A stretch of DNA of 33,559 bases from Burkholderiales bacterium (GTDB lineage Bacteria; Pseudomonadota; Gammaproteobacteria; Burkholderiales; Burkholderiaceae_C): positions 1-33,559 of the forward strand of contig CANCFV010000025.1 of assembly GCA_947377275.1 (NCBI GenBank). The letters are read 5' to 3'. The notes beneath the pieces are model-generated. The model saw nothing but the letters and a program-made list of their open reading frames with translations, was not told where the DNA came from and did no database searches. The translations under genes were made by a program, and so were the position numbers. This document shows, piece after piece, positions 31,392 to 33,559 of the stretch; the stretch's first letter is position 1; the number at the start of each line of letters is the position of its first letter.

Positions 31392-32951
31392 TCAGCCGTG
31401 GCGAATCAGGTGGTCGAAGGCGCTCAAGGCGGCCTTGGCACCGTCGCCAGCGGCGATCACGATCTGCTTGAAAGGCACCGTGGTGGCGTCGCCAGCAGCG
31501 AACACACCGGGCACATTGGTGGCGCCCTTGGCGTCGATGATGATCTCGCCGTGCTTGCTCAGCTCGACCGTGCCACGCAAGAACTCGGTGTTGGGCACCA
31601 AACCGATCTGCACGAACACGCCTTCCAGCGGCAAGAGCGTCTCGGTGCCACTGACGCGGTCTTTCACGCGCAGGCCGTTGACCTTGCCTTCGGCGCCCGT
31701 GATCTCGGTGGTTTGCGCATTCACATGGATGCTCACGTTGGGCAGGCTCTTGAGCTTGTTGACCAGCACGGCATCGGCCTTGAGCTGGTCAGCGAACTCG
31801 ACCAAGTCAACGTGGGCCACGATGCCGGCGAGGTCAATGGCCGCTTCCACGCCCGAGTTGCCACCACCGATCACGGCCGTGCGCTTGCCCTTGAACAGCG
31901 GGCCGTCGCAGTGCGGGCAGTAAGCCACACCTTTGTTCTTGTACTCGGCCTCGCCGGGCACGTTCACATTGCGCCAGCGCGCGCCGGTGCTCAAGATCAC
32001 GGTCTTGGCCTTGAGGCTGCCACCGTTGGCCAGCTTCACCTCGATCAAGCCACCCGGCTGCGCCGCGGGCACGAGGCTGTCGGCGCGCTGCAGGTTCATG
32101 ATGTCAACGTCGTAGGTGCGGGCGTGCGCTTCGAGTGCTGCAGCGAACTTGGGGCCGTCGGTCTCTAACACCGAGATGTAGTTCTCGATGCCCAGGGTGT
32201 CGTTGGTCTGGCCACCAAAACGCTCGGCCACGATGCCGGTGCGGATGCCCTTGCGAGCGGCGTACACGCCAGCTGCGGCACCGGCCGGGCCGCCGCCCAC
32301 GATCAGCACGTCATAGGCTTCTTTGGCCGACAACTTGGCGGCATCCTTGGCTGCGGCATTGGTGTCGAGCTTGGCCACGATCTCTTCCACCGACATGCGG
32401 CCCGAGCCAAACACCTTGCCGTTCAAGAACACCATGGGCACGGCCATGATCTCGCGTTTTTCAACTTCTTCCTGGAAGGCGCCGCCCTCGATCACCACGG
32501 TCTTGACCTTGGGGTTGACGATGGCCATGAGCGAGAGCGCCTGCACCACGTCCGGGCAGTTGTGGCAGCTCAAGGACATGTAGACCTCAAACGCGTAATC
32601 ACCGTCCAAGGCCTTGATGGACTCGATCACCTCGGGCTCGACCTTGGGTGGGTGGCCACCGGTCCACAGCAAGGCCAGCACCAGCGAGGTGAACTCGTGG
32701 CCCAGCGGCAGGCCGGCAAAACGCAAAGCCGTGTCGGTGCCCGCACGCTGCAGCGTGAACGAGGGCTTGCGGGCGTCTTGCCCGTCGGTGCGCAGGGTGA
32801 TCTTGTCGCTGCGCAGGCTCTGGATGGTCTGCAGCAGCGAGAGGGTGTCCCGCGAGTTCTCATCATCGCTCAGGGAGGCCACCATCTCAAAGGGTTGGGT
32901 CACGCGCTCCAGGTAGGCTGCGAGTTGGGCTTTGAGGTTGTCGTCAAGCAT
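31392..32951 (-). CDS. ahpF: Alkyl hydroperoxide reductase subunit F
   Basis: This 519-aa flavoprotein transfers electrons from NADH through FAD and two disulfide centres to AhpC. The N-terminal redox centre is CHNC at C129/C132 and the second is CPHC at C345/C348, the same positions as in E. coli AhpF. The FAD-binding motif is GGGPAG (219-224); [13 protein letters not shown], a NADH-binding [10 protein letters not shown] and the C-terminal [10 protein letters not shown] are all present. GAAGGA upstream supports the start at 32951. It lies 149 bp after ahpC, with a hairpin between, so its expression may be lower than that of ahpC. The product acts in the cytoplasm in peroxide detoxification. 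Confidence 0.97.
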   Translation of the reverse strand: MLDDNLKAQLAAYLERVTQPFEMVASLSDDENSRDTLSLLQTIQSLRSDKITLRTDGQDARKPSFTLQRAGTDTALRFAGLPLGHEFTSLVLALLWTGGHPPKVEPEVIESIKALDGDYAFEVYMSLSCHNCPDVVQALSLMAIVNPKVKTVVIEGGAFQEEVEKREIMAVPMVFLNGKVFGSGRMSVEEIVAKLDTNAAAKDAAKLSAKEAYDVLIVGGGPAGAAAGVYAARKGIRTGIVAERFGGQTNDTLGIENYISVLETDGPKFAAALEAHARTYDVDIMNLQRADSLVPAAQPGGLIEVKLANGGSLKAKTVILSTGARWRNVNVPGEAEYKNKGVAYCPHCDGPLFKGKRTAVIGGGNSGVEAAIDLAGIVAHVDLVEFADQLKADAVLVNKLKSLPNVSIHVNAQTTEITGAEGKVNGLRVKDRVSGTETLLPLEGVFVQIGLVPNTEFLRGTVELSKHGEIIIDAKGATNVPGVFAAGDATTVPFKQIVIAAGDGAKAALSAFDHLIRHG

Positions 32952-33023
32952 GGTGTACGTCCTTCAATTCAAGCGATGGTGAGAGCCGGCCTCCCTTGAT
33001 GTTGGGCAGGCCAGGGGCATCCC

Positions 33024-33046
33024 CGGCGGTCCTCTTGAGACCGCCG
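33024..33046 (-). promoter_or_regulatory. Hairpin in the ahpC-ahpF spacer
   Basis: CGGCGGTC (33024-33031) and GACCGCCG (33039-33046) form a perfect 8-bp stem with a 7-nt loop. No T-run follows on the minus strand, so it may act as a partial terminator or RNA processing/stability element between ahpC and ahpF. Confidence 0.45.
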
Positions 33047-33100
33047 AGCATGTGTCAACGAGGTGGTGAGGGCTGGCCTCAACACGCGAGCTGACAAAAC

Positions 33101-33559
33101 TTAGATCTTGCCGACCAGGTCCAGCGAAGGGGCCAAGGTCTTGGCGCCTTCCTTCCACTTGGCTGGGCAGACTTGAACGGGGTTGGCGGCGGTGTACTGC
33201 GCAGCCTTGAGCTTGCGCAGGGTCTCCGACACGTCACGGGCGATTTCGTTGCTGTGCACTTCGACGGTCTTGATGATGCCGTCGGGGTTGATCACGAAGG
33301 TGCCGCGCAGGGCCAGGCCTTCTTCTTCGATGTGCACGCCGAAAGCGCGGGTCAGTTTGTGGGTGGGGTCGCCCACCAGAGGGAACTTGGCCTTGCCCAC
33401 GGCAGGCGACGTTTCGTGCCACACCTTGTGCGAGAAGTGCGTGTCGGTGGTGACGATGTAGACCTCGGCGCCAGCGGCTTGGAAGGCGGCGTAGTTGTCA
33501 GCAGCGTCTTCGATCTCGGTGGGGCAGTTGAAGGTGAAAGCGGCGGGCATGAAAATCAG
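33101..33559 (-). CDS. ahpC: Alkyl hydroperoxide reductase subunit C, peroxiredoxin (5' truncated)
   Basis: The gene runs off the right edge; codons continue through base 33559, so the first ~35 residues of AhpC are missing. The visible part opens at LIFMPAAFTFNCPTEIED, where the Cys of FNCPTE is the peroxidatic cysteine. It continues TTDTHFSHKVWH, FPLVGDPTHKLTRAFGV, LALRGTFVINPDG and AAQYTAANPVQVCPAKWKEG, where the Cys of VCPAKW is the resolving cysteine, ending APSLDLVGKI exactly as in typical AhpC. It reduces H2O2 and organic peroxides with AhpF as electron donor. It is upstream of ahpF on the same strand. Any promoter or OxyR site is outside the window. Confidence 0.96.
   Translation of the reverse strand: MIFMPAAFTFNCPTEIEDAADNYAAFQAAGAEVYIVTTDTHFSHKVWHETSPAVGKAKFPLVGDPTHKLTRAFGVHIEEEGLALRGTFVINPDGIIKTVEVHSNEIARDVSETLRKLKAAQYTAANPVQVCPAKWKEGAKTLAPSLDLVGKI

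Overview
The window looks like chromosomal DNA of a high-GC betaproteobacterium, most likely Burkholderiales and probably Comamonadaceae. The signs are strong G/C bias at third codon positions, an HU protein with a Lys/Ala histone-H1-like tail, a ProQ/FinO protein with an Arg/Gly tail, a cynABD-type transporter, and an AhpC/AhpF pair. I saw no tRNA, rRNA, CRISPR array, insertion sequence or prophage gene. Both ends cut genes: a CsgG-like gene on the left and ahpC on the right. Most genes lie on the minus strand; the plus-strand exceptions are the CsgG-like gene, the HDOD gene, the 69-aa gene and the chemoreceptor gene.

Left part (1-8.3 kb). The partial CsgG-like gene converges on a cyanate uptake and degradation operon. 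In transcription order this is cynA (binding protein with a Tat-like signal), cynB (permease), cynD (ATPase), a DUF1348/NTF2-like gene and cynS (cyanase). Directly upstream on the same strand is a NarX/NarL-like pair, a soluble PAS histidine kinase translationally coupled to a LuxR-type response regulator, which is a candidate regulator. An HSL-family carboxylesterase follows.

Middle part (8.4-18.1 kb). A secreted secretin-like protein diverges from an HDOD-domain protein, and then comes priA. Upstream of priA lie 955 bp with no convincing gene. This stretch holds two copies of a roughly 200-bp module 421 bp apart. Each copy has, at identical internal spacing, a consensus DnaA box, a perfect-consensus IHF site and a second near-consensus DnaA box. 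It resembles a replication origin or a DnaA-control locus (datA/DARS-like) and is the most interesting signal here. After it come a 69-aa protein with a clear bidirectional terminator, an AdeT-like periplasmic protein, and a minus-strand group of a SET-domain protein, an SAM methyltransferase, a ProQ-family RNA chaperone and HU.

Right part (18.3-33.6 kb). A TonB-dependent receptor, a small proline-rich secreted protein, a membrane Ser/Thr kinase with a repeat-rich C-terminus and its ECF sigma factor are arranged in one direction. Then come a metallo-beta-lactamase-fold hydrolase, a divergent methyl-accepting chemotaxis protein, and a membrane PAS histidine kinase whose 3' end overlaps the chemoreceptor gene by 60 bp. 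That kinase lies 9 bp downstream of a PhnD-like binding-protein gene, suggesting a binding-protein-assisted sensor. The window closes with ahpF and partial ahpC (peroxide detoxification).
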